64,000 bases of DNA from Marsupella aquatica (lineage: Eukaryota; Marchantiophyta): NCBI GenBank assembly GCA_973895155.1, contig OZ316891.1:6138001-6202000 (forward strand), in the 5' to 3' direction. The notes beneath the pieces are model-generated. The model saw only the letters and a program-made list of their open reading frames with translations, was not told where the DNA came from and did not search any database. Below, one piece after another: positions 33,711 through 44,900 of this stretch (its first letter is position 1; each line of letters starts with the position of its first letter). A program made the translations under genes and the position numbers.

Positions 33711-34110
33711 CACTAGTACATTTTACGGTCGTTTAGCGATGTTTAAACCATTGGGCGCCTTTGGGGCAATGCCACACCATTTTTTAGGTTTCCGTAACCA
33801 ATTGCATCGCTACGTCCAATACTCCCAGATTGGGAATTCAACCATTGGACCTTTTTTGGAACACCCGATACGGCAACTATTGGACTTTGCGTATCTCCTC
33901 TTCTCAGATAGATTAGTGATCCGATGTCTCAAGTGTCGGAACAAGCCTCTACTTTCGCCAGGTGAAAACATTGCGTCTGACGGTAGTCTGTATGAAATTA
34001 CAAGGCATATTGCGTTAAAAATGGCTATTGGACATTGCGATGGTGGAAGTAACGGAATTTTCGACAGTTTCAGTATGGGAATGTGACATATAATTGCGAT
34101 TTCCCTGTGT
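33711..34110 (+). mobile_element. left end of another CACTA-family element, extent uncertain
   Basis: The first 16 bp CACTAGTACATTTTAC are identical to the left TIR of the 30,733 element. The following sequence differs and has its own scattered TTGGRCNTT-type motifs (ATTGGACCTTT, ATTGGACTTTG, ATTGGACATTG). The matching right terminus was not found, so the end given is a guess. Confidence 0.5.
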
Positions 34111-34129
34111 AGAGGTCATAGGAGGCACT

Positions 34130-34470
34130 GGACCCATGCCACCACCACCACCATGTGACGCTAGAGAGTCATGGGAAGGTCCACTCCCCCCACTTGCATG
34201 GCAAGTATGAAAGGAAGCTGCACCACCCCGACTAGCCCCATTGCCAATGGACTGCCATGATGTACCACCCCTGCTCCCTCTTGAATGGCCAGGGGCAATA
34301 TGAGCACCCCCAGTCTGGGCTCAAGGGTGAGAGACACCAACACCAACGGCTGTACTCCCTCCTAACTGGCCAGGGGCAGGTTGACCACCCCCATTGCGGC
34401 CTGAGTGGTGAGAGACAACACCGACACTACCTCTACTCCCTCCTGACTGACCTCCTGTTTCATTTTTATA
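34130..34470 (+). repeat. imperfect ~85-bp tandem repeat
   Basis: Three imperfect units built on CTCCCTCYTRAMTGGCCAGG, GGGCA, CACCCCCA and GGGTGAGAGACAMCA. The open frame 34,257-34,481 is the translated repeat. Confidence 0.65.
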
Positions 34471-36079
34471 TGTTTTTCTAAAGTACTTTTGGAAAAATCT
34501 TGAAAAGGGAATTTGGGCCTTGGACTCATCCCTTAGTTAAGGCTCCATGTTTATGGTGCCCATTTTTTAAGTTGATCTCAGATACTGATGACTCCCAATC
34601 TCCAGGCCCATGATTTAAATTTCAAGTAAAACTCCTTGCCAAGTGCTTTGGTGATGATCTCTATGTCTATTTTGGATTGTCTGATTTGTTAAAAAAAAAG
34701 TTACATTGACATACTTCACTCAAAAGGTTTCTTAATGAAACATTAGTCATTCAAATATGAACAGACTGTTGGAGGGGTTTTTGCTAGTGAGGCTTATTGT
34801 TACTTGCGGCCAACAAGTCCAAACCTTGGTATGAGGAAAAAATTACAAGGAGTTTTTTTTACTCGTAACAGCAAAAAAACACTGTTATGAGCAAATGTTT
34901 TCCTGTTTCCTCGCATGGTAGTCATACCCCTTATTACCAGGGGATCAAACTAGACCAACATCAAACTAGGTAATTTAAGCGGGGGTAAAAGCCCCACGTA
35001 CATAAGGTAGGATAAATTTAGTTGCCTACCCGGGGACATGACTGTTTTGACTGGCTGGTGATATCAGGCCACAACATATTTTGTGCTGTACCCAGAGGTA
35101 TTTACTTAGTTGACCATGCCAAACTGCAATTTATTCTACCCAACTCAAGGAATCCCAAATAATAATAAATGATGTAACTTTACAAAACCCCATCTTGTTT
35201 CTGTGTGAAAACCCTCTATCCAAACCAGATTATATGGTTTTTCTAAAATACGGGTCTAGAGCCAAACTAGCTACAGACTTTTTAGAAAATTGACGAGAAT
35301 TACAACAAGTTTAGGAATGTTGTGCACCAAAGACCATACTATATAACTATGTAAATCAACAAGCTTTTAAAGTGGGAACACCAATTTTCTTCAAATTCAT
35401 AATTTTCTTATAGCCAACTTGTTATTTTGTATATAAATTAACAGTTTTTTATTAACCTGTCCCCCTAACTTGTTGAAATTCGTAAGGTGTCCCCCAAATG
35501 ATTTTACTTACTTCCCTGCCTCCCATTCCGTATAAGGAATAGTATTTTCTCATCTTTGGGGTTCCAGATGCCAGGTGGCAAGGTGTCATTGGCCCGGATG
35601 TTTCTGCCCGAATCACAGTATTCATTTAAACTGGAAATTTAAAAGTCCAGATTGTGATCCTCAAATTTACATTCTTGTCTCTACAAAGTCCATTAATTTT
35701 GCTCCAGATAAACAATTTTCATGACTAAATATACACTCTTTTTGGTTTAAAATTACACTTTTGCACTCCAAATTTGATTTTAATCAATTAATCATAATAC
35801 AGAAAATATTAATATTAATTGTATTTGAAATTAAATAGATAAGTGACAAACATGTATCATTTGGTCAAAAACTCATGATTAAATTCAAAGTGAGATTAAT
35901 CATCTCATTTATCATAACATATATTCAAGGTTGGCTAGCCATAATGTCGATCCTACTCCAATGGTCAAGCTAGTGTAAAGTCCAAAGTAGTTCTATGACC
36001 TGTGAAATAGAAAAATGCTTTGACATTCAAAAATGATATGTTTGTTTTCCCCATTAGGTCGGGTCGATCCAGGTTCGAC
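34471..36079. other. AT-rich DNA without recognised genes
   Basis: No coding region, LTR or TIR is recognised. Just before the gypsy breakpoint a GGGTCGA-TCCAGGT-TCGACCC inverted repeat sits at 36,061-36,080. Confidence 0.5.
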
Positions 36080-36133
36080 CCATTGGATGAGGCCGAGTGC
36101 TACCGAGTGTCGACAAGGGCCGAACGGAAGGAA
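36080..36133. other. 54-bp inversion at the gypsy truncation point
   Basis: This segment is the exact reverse complement of 46,176-46,229, which is the collinear place in the intact copy. Sequence on its right (TGGATTAGGGTGTTCC onward) is collinear again. Left of it there is no gypsy sequence. Confidence 0.9.
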
Positions 36134-37853
36134 TGGATTAGGGTGTTCCGCCACGTCCACCAGATTCACCCACTCGGTGTTGTCATCTTGCCATTCTACA
36201 GCAATCATTTGGACGACTGCATCGCTCGTGACTGGTCCAGCCTGGGCCGGTCTAGCCGCACTCGTTCGAGCAGCGATTACCAACGGACAGTTGGCCGTGG
36301 AATGAGCCTCCGTTTTGCAAACTTGACATAGTGGGGTGCCTCGGCCATCTCCCTGACGTCTTGGTTCGGTGCATTCCCTCGCAAAGTGTCCTGGCTTTTC
36401 ACAGTTGTAACAAACCGGGGACCGCCAAATCCCTGGCTTAGGAGGGATGCTCGGGTTACTGATAACCTGGAAACTCCGGCCATTACTTGGGTAGGGGTAC
36501 GCAGTTCTACCCGCTAAATTACGCGGACCAACCGTTGAAATCTGGTACACGGAATCAGGAGGGTCCTCAAAGAAATACTCCGTGGACTCCGATTCGGGGC
36601 CCGGGTTGTCAACATCATCCAGCTCTCTGGTGAACTCGGTTCTTCCACCTTGGGCATTCCTGCACCACATGGCCGGATTGGAAGCACTTTGAACACCACG
36701 CATGGGCTCGAATCTCAGATGGCTTCTTCTTCTCCACCGGCTTCTCCGCAAGATGTACTGACAGTGCTTTGAGTCGATCCGTGATTTCGTTCAGCTTGTC
36801 TGCTTCGGCAGCCTTTGGATCTGGTATCGTTCTTCGCGCCCGGGGTTTAATCTTCCCCTCCTTCTTCACTCGTCTCTTCTTCTTTTTGCTCCGGCTTTCG
36901 CTCTCCAAGTCACTTCCTGATGAACTGGAGGTAGAGGATCCGATGCTTGAAGCTGAATCCGAACTGGATTCCGTCTCGGAGCTGGACGAGGTCGAACGAT
37001 GTTTCTTCTTCTTCTTCCGTTTCTTCTTTCTCTCGTCGTCCGATTCGGAGTCACTGTCACTGAAGGTTTCGTACTTACCCTTCCTGCGGCGTGCTCGCTG
37101 GCTCCGCCGGGAGTTATAGGTGGACTCCCGGTAAGTTTCGGCGCACGCTATGGCCGCCTGCATTGAAATTGGATTATTCTGGCGTACCCAGAATTGCATA
37201 TTCGTGGGCAAACCATGAAGGAACCATGTAAGCTGGAGCGCGTCTCCTGGCCAGGGCCGGATCTTGGCCGCAAGTTTCTGAAACTTCTGAATGAACTTCC
37301 GCAGGGACTCTTTTTTTCCCATGCGAAGCTGGCCAATCTTTAATAGAGAACGTTGTTCTGATCCAATGGCACGAAACTCCTGCAGCAATGCAGCTTGGAA
37401 TTGTGCCCAGGTAGTCCCGGGTGGTAACGAGTTGTACCATGGACGAGCTTCTCCCCGCATTACTCCCGGGAGGACGGTTAGCTTAATGGCGTCTTCCCCA
37501 TTAGCTTTAGCAGTGGCTTCAAACTCATCCAACCATTCATCCGGATCATCCCCATGACGCCCTTTGAAAGGTCGATAATGAAATCGCGATCGTTGCGATA
37601 TTTGTGGAGGCGCCTGAGCAGCGCGGGCCACCGGTGGAGCGGTTGCCATAGGTGGTGGTGGTGGTGGTGGTGGTGGTGGTGGAACCGCAGCAGGGCCGGT
37701 CGAACCGGACCCCGAAGATCCCGGGGGTATGTTCATACGTCGGGACGATTGCGAGTCCTCCGAGCCCGACGAGTCGGAGCTTGTTGTGGTTGCACTTTCT
37801 CGTTCGCTGGTCAATCTCCTCAAGTAAGCTGCTTGAGAACGAGTGACGGGCAT
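36134..37853 (-). pseudogene. second, truncated gypsy gag (tandem copy A)
   Basis: Starts MPVTRSQAAYLRRLTSERES. It has a proline run (11 P) at ~65, the retrotransposon gag domain at ~95-235 (HYRPFKGRHGDDPDEWLDEF, LPGVMRGEARPWYNSLPPGT), a Lys/Ser/Glu-rich stretch, and CCHC knuckle CSKCFQSGHVVQEC. A 2-bp loss near 36,634 (GCTCTCTGG against GCTCTACTTGG in copy B) shifts the frame after knuckle 1, and knuckles 2 and 3 follow in the other frame. It ends at the 54-bp inversion, without protease or RT. It lacks both nonsense codons that interrupt copy B. Confidence 0.92.
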
Positions 37854-38875
37854 TTACTCATATAAATGCAATGGTTAGTACTACGTCCTGATGTATCCTG
37901 CCTAGGTGAATACGCACATGTCTCCCCTCTACGATATGTAGAGTGCCCCCTCCATCTAGCGCCAAAACAAAGGCTATGTCACGTCGTAGGCTTCGGCCTT
38001 AACTCAGACTTCAGCTTAGACAGGCACATCCCTCGTAAATCTGAGGGTTCGGGCAGGAAGGGAAGCACGTAATGCACCTTATTCTTGTAAACTAGCGCTA
38101 AGTGCGCATACTGCTAAATACGGACACCTCCTAGGTATGGTTTGTGTTCTGCCGCCGGAACGTACCTTAGTCGATAGCAGGATCGACCCCGGCTTAAGGG
38201 CTTCTAAGCCTTCGTGCTGTCCGCCTTCGATCCGGATTCGATGATACAGGTCCTCAACCCATGCTCGCAACCACTTACCCGCAGGCTGCACCCTGTGCAC
38301 GTCTCGGGTAGTGCGTTCGGCCCGGCGCTGCCACCCATATACGAGAAACCCACACACATATGCGCACACATGCATACAATCTCGATTTACACGAAGGAAA
38401 AATGATGGGAAAGGATTTTTACTACAAAGGGAACATATGCGTACACTTAGTTGACACGACAGCCCTGGAATGCACAGGTTCAAGGCCAAGGGTGCACACT
38501 ACAACGGAGCCCGGCTCCGCACTCGCCCGGCAAGCTTAGTCCTACCCCCTCCCCTTGGTACTCTGTCATTCCCAGAGGTCGGGACTCCCCGCATGTCCCG
38601 CGGATGTCCGACTCTGAAACTAAAAACCCCCCCTGCCTCTACCGAGGGGTGCACTAAATACTAAGAGCCAAGGAACGGGGCGTCCTCCCGCCGAAGATTC
38701 GCTGACCAAGGTCCTAACTAAGCTGACAGTCAGGCCGGAAAACGGCTGTGTCTTATTAGAAGATCCTAATCTACGCAGGCTGGACAGCAGGGCAGCGCTG
38801 CCGTACCTAAGGCAGGTGCCTGTCCCAAGAGCCTGACTAAGCCAATCCTAATCCTAATCTATTCCTACTCCGCCG

Positions 38876-41512
38876 CTAATGCCTGGCACGCTTGCCAGAG
38901 CCGCCCGAATGGGAACGGCCATCCCGCTGCCTTCGAAGCCTGTCATTGTCCGCTTTGAGGAGCTGGACCTGGTCCAGCAGAGATTCGTTCTCTCGCCTCG
39001 CCGCGTCCGTCTCCTCTGCTGCCTCCTGACATGCCTCCTCCAGCTGCTGGGCGTCGCTCGCCAGTTTACTCGCCAGCTGGTCCTGCTTCTCGGCCTCGGT
39101 TTGGAGCCGCGCCATCTCGGCCTGCAGTGTGGCTATCTCCGTCGCGTCCCGCTGGGCTCGCTCCTCGGCCTCCTCCAGGTCTTTCTGCCAGGTGACAGCT
39201 TGTTTCTTCAAACTGTCAATCTGGTTCCGGAGTCGTGTAATCTCGGCCTCATTCCCAGCTTTGGCCTGTTCGGCTAGGGCGGTAAGAGCGTACGCCTTTG
39301 CTAACAACTCATCGGCGGCTGCAACCTTGGGTCGTAGTTGCATAAGCTCAGCCTCTTGAGCCGCCACTTCGTTCTTTAGGTACACGGACTCCACCCGGTA
39401 CCGCTCTATCCTCTGAAGGGCCTCCGACTGGGCCCGCCCTGCCTTTACGGCGACAACCAACTCCTGATTGAAGAAACAGGCTACCTTCCGAGCCATGAAC
39501 TCCCCGGTATCCCGGGCAATTTGATGAGAGAAATCTCCCAGAAGCCCGTTCAGAAACGTACCCTGTACGAAGAGTTCCGGGTGGTCCAAGTTGTGCCTGT
39601 CCGGATTTGGGCACGGGCAGACATCAACACGCGCAGGGGCCGGGGCAGTGACGTCCAGCCCTGGGGACATAACGTTGGAAGGGGCCGGAGTATCCTCCTG
39701 CAGCGATGTCCGGTTTTCCAGAATTGCCACCGACGGGTCCTTGGGAGACCCGGGTTTGGGTAAGACCTCTGCCGTACCAACTTCTGTACTTAGCCCGGCT
39801 AGTTGGGTCGCATCAACGGTTGCGACGACCGACCCCTCCGGCGCCTCCTCGGTTACGATTACAGCTATTTGTGGAGGTGGGGTGGGTGAAGCTGGCGTGT
39901 CCACTGGACTTCGGGCCTCGGGTTGGGGTCGTCTCTCCAATGCCGGAAAAACCCACCTAGCTGGGACCAGCTTTGTAACGTTGATGCGGGGAAGGGTTCG
40001 TCGATCAAACCGGGCATACCACTCAAGAATGATTTCGATGTGGCTAGCGAAATACGCCTTCCCGCCAATGTACAGCGTCTTCCTTCGCCGCTCCATCTCT
40101 TCATGGAATTTCTTAGCGAAGTACGACGCCCACTTCCTAGGTCGATAGTTCTCGACCTGGATGACCTGGGCGGCGGAGATCTCCCCCCGGGGTTCCATCA
40201 AGTGGAGAGCGTACCTCTGGAACTCCAGCCGCTCAGCTATCTCGGGCATGAGGCAGGTCCTCATCACGAACCCGTTGTCTACTGATCCCTCTGAGGGAAA
40301 ACTTGAAGATTGGTACTTGGCCCCCTTGCCCCCGGGAGCCCGTGATTCGACTCGATGGTCACCTTCGGGTAACCCGAAGATCATCTTGAGCCGTTCTTCT
40401 GTGAGGGACATATTCCTTCCCCGCAGCCGAGTCTGTTGACGTACGTCGTCATAATTCTTGACGAATTCTGTCATGTCCTCCCCGTAGTACCTGCAAGTGT
40501 TCCAGGGGAGAGAGGCGAGGTGCTCAAATCCCTGAGTCTTCAGGTACACCGCATGCTTGGGATGGAGGATGTTGCTGTGAACGTTTTCCCCCATGCGATG
40601 CATCGTTACCTTGGCTACGGCTACCGTGGCTAACGGTAACCCGGATGCACTGGCGGATTCCTTTCTCTTCTTTCCCCGTGACTAACTCGGGGAAGGTGAT
40701 ACTTCCCCATCCTCCCGATCGGGCCTGGGGAGTGCCACTGCGGTTGGTAACGGGCCCGGGGCGGCCACGGTCACCATGTTGTCTGCTGGGGCCGCTCCTG
40801 GGGTCAGAGCAGGGGGTGGGGACGGTATAGTGTCGGCCCCCCGAGCGCTTGTTCCTCTGGGCCGCCTGGTCAAGGGTGGGGTAGCCTCGTCGTCATCGCT
40901 AAGATCCACAGCGTTGATGACGGAGCGTACCTGTGCTGGCTGGGTGATAGGTGGTGGGGTTTGGCTAGGCTGCGGCTGAGGCTGAAGCTGAAGCTGAGGT
41001 TGCATGGGCACGGGTACGGGTACGGGTCCGGCTGAGTTGGTCATGTTGGTTGATGGCCGAGTTCCCATGAAGCTCTGTAGGTGCTGGTAGAAGTTCTCCG
41101 AAGCGAGTGCGGACGCCCTTGTCGAACGGTTGGTACTGGACTCGCCGTTAATGACTGCCCGAACCTGGGCAGGGATGTGGTCGAAGTGATGTCGCTGCAG
41201 GTCGATTGTACCCGGGATATTGAAGACCTCGTCCGGAAGCCGAAGCAATGCTTCCCAGAACCCGATATATTTGTCTCCGTCAAAGAACTACCCAAATACC
41301 TCAGCTGGTCGGTAAAGCTCGCTCTGAGACGGGTAGTCAAAGTTAAGGACGTAGTGGTGTCGTCCTGCTAGGCGGATGGCTCTCTCGTATTCGCGTTCGA
41401 TCTCGTATCGGCGTGGGTTGGCGTGTTTCAATGAATCGGCCAAGTGCCTTCCGGTAGATAGGAACTGCGTCCAGAATCGAATGGCCGAGCTGGAGAGGAT
41501 CGTGTGCGACAT
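38876..41512 (-). pseudogene. LTR2-borne ORF1, interrupted by two stops
   Basis: Same protein as the intact ORF at 48,969-51,605, split into three frames. TAC to TAG at about 41,288 ends the first part after ELYRPAEVFG. CAG to TAG at about 40,682 ends the second part after EDGEVSPSPS. The remaining 575 codons (from the internal MHRMGENVHSN) are open to 38,876. The TATA-like box upstream is intact. Confidence 0.85.
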
Positions 41513-41611
41513 TCAGAGGAGATAGTAGTGGCGACCTAGAGAGAACGAGAGAGCTGGGGTCGAAGCTGGCGCGCGGACTGATGGACTGGTGCACTACAAA
41601 GGGTTGGCTCC

Positions 41612-41620
41612 CCTTTTATA
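41612..41620 (-). promoter_or_regulatory. TATA-like box in LTR2
   Basis: TATAAAAGG on the minus strand, ~100 nt before the ORF1 start and ~360 nt from the LTR 5' edge, the usual place of the U3 promoter. Confidence 0.65.
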
Positions 41621-41945
41621 CTTTGAGGGCTTGTCGATCCCCGACGTCTCCTCGACGCCCATAGGTTGAACCGCTCACGCTTGTGGTGTACCAGCCACTC
41701 CGCCGGTCTGAGTCAGCGTGCGTCAGTGGCCGCTTCCTTAAGTTCGTTATACGGACCCGAGGGAGGGGCCCCTCCATGCTCATAACCCGGGTGTGCGAAT
41801 AGCGACCCGCCGCCAGCCCGAACCTGAAGTCCCCCTTATTGTCTAATGATGTCCTACCCCTAATGATTACCTAAATACTGTCGTTATGCTAATAATAGCG
41901 GCCTAAGACCCACCTAACGCGCGTGCCGAGCGCAGTTAGACTGAA

Positions 41946-44900
41946 TCACTCATTAACCGTCGTACCGGCGGCGTCACATAGCTCCCTGCTTAATTGTGAA
42001 GCGTCCTCGCGAACATCGCTATCGGCGTCGTCATCTTGATGGTGGTACTTTTTTACACGATCGTAGCTGATTCGCGTGGGGAGTAAATTGCCGGCATACG
42101 TCGCAAGCTCCAAAGATCCGTTTCGGTAGATCTGATTGACAAGGAAGGGCCCCAACCACCGGGTATGCAGCTTCCCTGGAAACTGCATGTACCTACTATC
42201 GTACAGAAGGACTAGATCGCCTGCCACGACGTCGACCCTCCGTAGTCCTTTGTCGTGCTGCTTCTTCGAAGTTGCCTGTTTCTTCACGGTGTGTCGAGCT
42301 GCCAGTAGCCGTGCTTCTTCCAAGGCTTCAATCTGATAAGCTCGGTCTGACAGACTTTCAGATTCAGGTAAGCGATCCCGAATGCTGACCCGTGGAGTGT
42401 GCACTTCAAATTCGACGGGCACCAACGAATGTTGGCCGAACACCAGAAAGTACGGGCTATGACTCGTAGTAGTTTTGTAAGCTAGATTATACGAGTACAC
42501 CGCCGCGTACAACTTATCATCCCAATCCGTTTTGTGCGCAGCTACAGTTTTGTTGAGGATCTTCCCAATGATACCATTTGCTCTCTCCGCCATCCCGTTG
42601 GCTTTAGGATGATATGGGGTAGTCTTGCGGTGCTTGACTAGGTAACGCTCCGTAAGCTGGGCTACGGTGTCATTGAGGAAGTGGGTTCCACGGTCGCTTA
42701 CCAATTCTAAGGGCGGTCCGAATCGGGTGAAAATCTGTTCGTATAAGAATCTGGCACTGGTTGCGGCGTCGTCCTTTACCGTAGCCCGCGCTTCGACCCA
42801 TTTGGTGGAGTAATCAATAGCTAATAGGATGTATCTGCACCTTCGCCTTCGGGTAACGGGAGTGAACGGTCCGATATAATCAATTCCCCATTTTTCGAAT
42901 GGTGCCAATGGAAGCACAGATGTGAGCGGGTGATGATGAGCCCGCCTCGGGGCCCCCGCTCGCTGACACAAGTCACAGCCCTTAATGAAGCGCTGTACAT
43001 CCCGATGCAACGTAGGCCACCAATACCCCGAGTCCAGAATCTTTCGGGCTGTCGTAACTGCCGCGAAATGGCCTCCAGCTTCTTCTTCATGCAGGGCCCG
43101 TATCACGATAAGTGTCTCCTTATACTCTAAGCAGCGTCGTAACTTTCCGTTAATACCTTCCTTATGTAGGTGACCCTGTATCATGACGTAAGGCCCGGCT
43201 TTCCGTAAAAACACAGCGGCGGCCTCCTGATTGATGCCGTCAGGGATGCGGCCCGTTAAAAGGAAGGTGATTATTGAGCCGTACCACGTTGGTGTCCCTT
43301 CCCCTACGTGGAACAACTCCTCATCCGGAAAAATATCATCAATAGGCTGATCGACTGGTACGCCGTCCAGTCGTGAAAAGAAATCGGCATTGAGGTGTAC
43401 CCTTCCTGGCCGAACCCGAACTTCGTAATTAAATTCCTGGAGAAGTAGCACCCACCGGGCTATCCGTCCTGTCACATCCGCTTTGTTGACCATGTACTTC
43501 AGGCTATCATGATCCGTGTGGAAAATGACCTTGTAGCCTAGCAGATAGTGTCGGAACTTTTTACACGAGTAGATTATTCCCAAAGCTTCTCGATCAGTGG
43601 GGGAATAATTCTTTTCGGCTGCAAATAGTTGACGGCTAGCGAAATAGATGGGGTGATCACGTCCATCCTCATCTAGCTGACTAAGTACGGATCCGATACA
43701 GAACCCTGACACATCGACATACACGTGGAACTCCTTATTCCAGTCTGGGGTGACCATGATAGGCGCGGTGGTGAGTCGTTTACGGAGTTCCTCAAAAGCA
43801 ATCCGTCTCCGGGGTGTTTCCTCGACCGCTGCGTCCTTCTTCATCATCTCAGTTAAGGGCAACACAATTTTAGCAAAGTCTTTAATGAACCGGCGGTAAT
43901 ACCCTACGCAGCCCAAGAAGGATCGTACTGCTTTTTGATCCAAGGGGAACACCACCGCCATCCAGGCCGCAACTTTCTCTTGGTCCACCTCAATGCCCCA
44001 TTTGGACACACGATGCCCGAGTAACACCCCCTCCTCTACCCCGAAGAAGCATTTGGCGGGATGTAGTTTGAGGTTAACATCTCGGCATCGTTGCAACGTT
44101 CGTCGTAGGTGTTCGGGGTGCATGGCAACGGTTCCGAAGATGGCAAAGTCATCGATAAATATCTCCAAAAATTCCCGTAGGAAATCGTGGAAGATATTCA
44201 TCATAAGGCGCTGAAACATAGCCGGGGCGTTACACAGACCAAAAGGCATCCTCCGAAATGCGAACGTTCCCCACTCCGTAGTGAACGTTGTTTTGAGCTG
44301 ATCCGCGAGACGAATCCAGATTTGGTTATAACCTGAATACCCGTCAAGAAATGTATAGATTTCATTTCGGGCCACCATATCTAGAACCATATCCGTGAAT
44401 GGTAATGGGTAATGGTCTTTTCGGGTTGCGTCATTCAGCTTACGGTAGTCCTGACAGATACGAATCTTAGGTTTTCCATCCGTACCTCCCTTCTTTGGTA
44501 CAATGACAATGGGAGAGACCCAGTCGCTGGCCATTACCGGGTAAATGATATCGGCGGCGAGGAGACGATCAATTTCCTCCTTCACTAAGATGGAGTACCT
44601 CGGATTCATGCGACGTTGTCGCTGTCGTACCGCATGGGCTCCTAGGTTCAGATCGATTGTGTGTTCTCCCAACTCGGGGGAGACGCCTGTTAAATCATGA
44701 TGACTCCATGCAAACACATCTTCATATTCCTTGAGCAAAGCTTGGATGGCTTTTTCAGCCTTCCCCGTCAAAGCGTGGCCCAGGTTAAAAGATTTGTCCA
44801 TCCCAATAGTGTACTTCCGGTAGTGCTCCTTCCTGATGACTTCAACCTGGTTTCGCAGACTCGGGTCCAGGCTCGCGTCAAGCTCAGCTAACCGAACCCC

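Larger units (their letters stand above)
37977..41978 (-). repeat. gypsy LTR2 (~4.0 kb) carrying a disabled ORF1
   Basis: Minus-strand start TGTGACGCCGCCGGTACG, end CGACGTGACA; the two ends form an imperfect TG...CA inverted repeat. The last codons of pol lie inside its first 33 bases. By eye I count about 25 single-base differences from LTR1 over 4 kb, mostly transitions, which points to recent activity. The 3' boundary rests on the primer-site position, not on homology. Confidence 0.65.

Noticed and set aside
33739-34086. 115-codon plus-strand ORF
   Set aside because: Lies in the interior of the CACTA-ended segment with subterminal-like repeats and no protein motif.
36061-36082. GGTTCGACCC, a B-box-like word
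   Set aside because: It is part of a short inverted repeat at the gypsy breakpoint with no tRNA fold.
37652-37846. Plus-strand ORF with poly-Val/Trp (and its twin at 47,747)
   Set aside because: It is the antisense of the CCA/CCG proline run of gag, a GGT microsatellite.
38879-40148. Long plus-strand frames opposite ORF1 (and twins at 48,972-50,241)
   Set aside because: Antisense shadows: the minus-strand frame is 878 codons with coiled-coil periodicity, and the plus frames have no domain.
41590-41980. Short-LTR model (LTR ~400 bp ending before ORF1)
   Set aside because: I see no primer-site-like sequence between the TATA box and the ORF1 ATG, whereas a TGGCGC site precedes gag; kept only as an alternative because the 3' LTR edge cannot be fixed by homology here.
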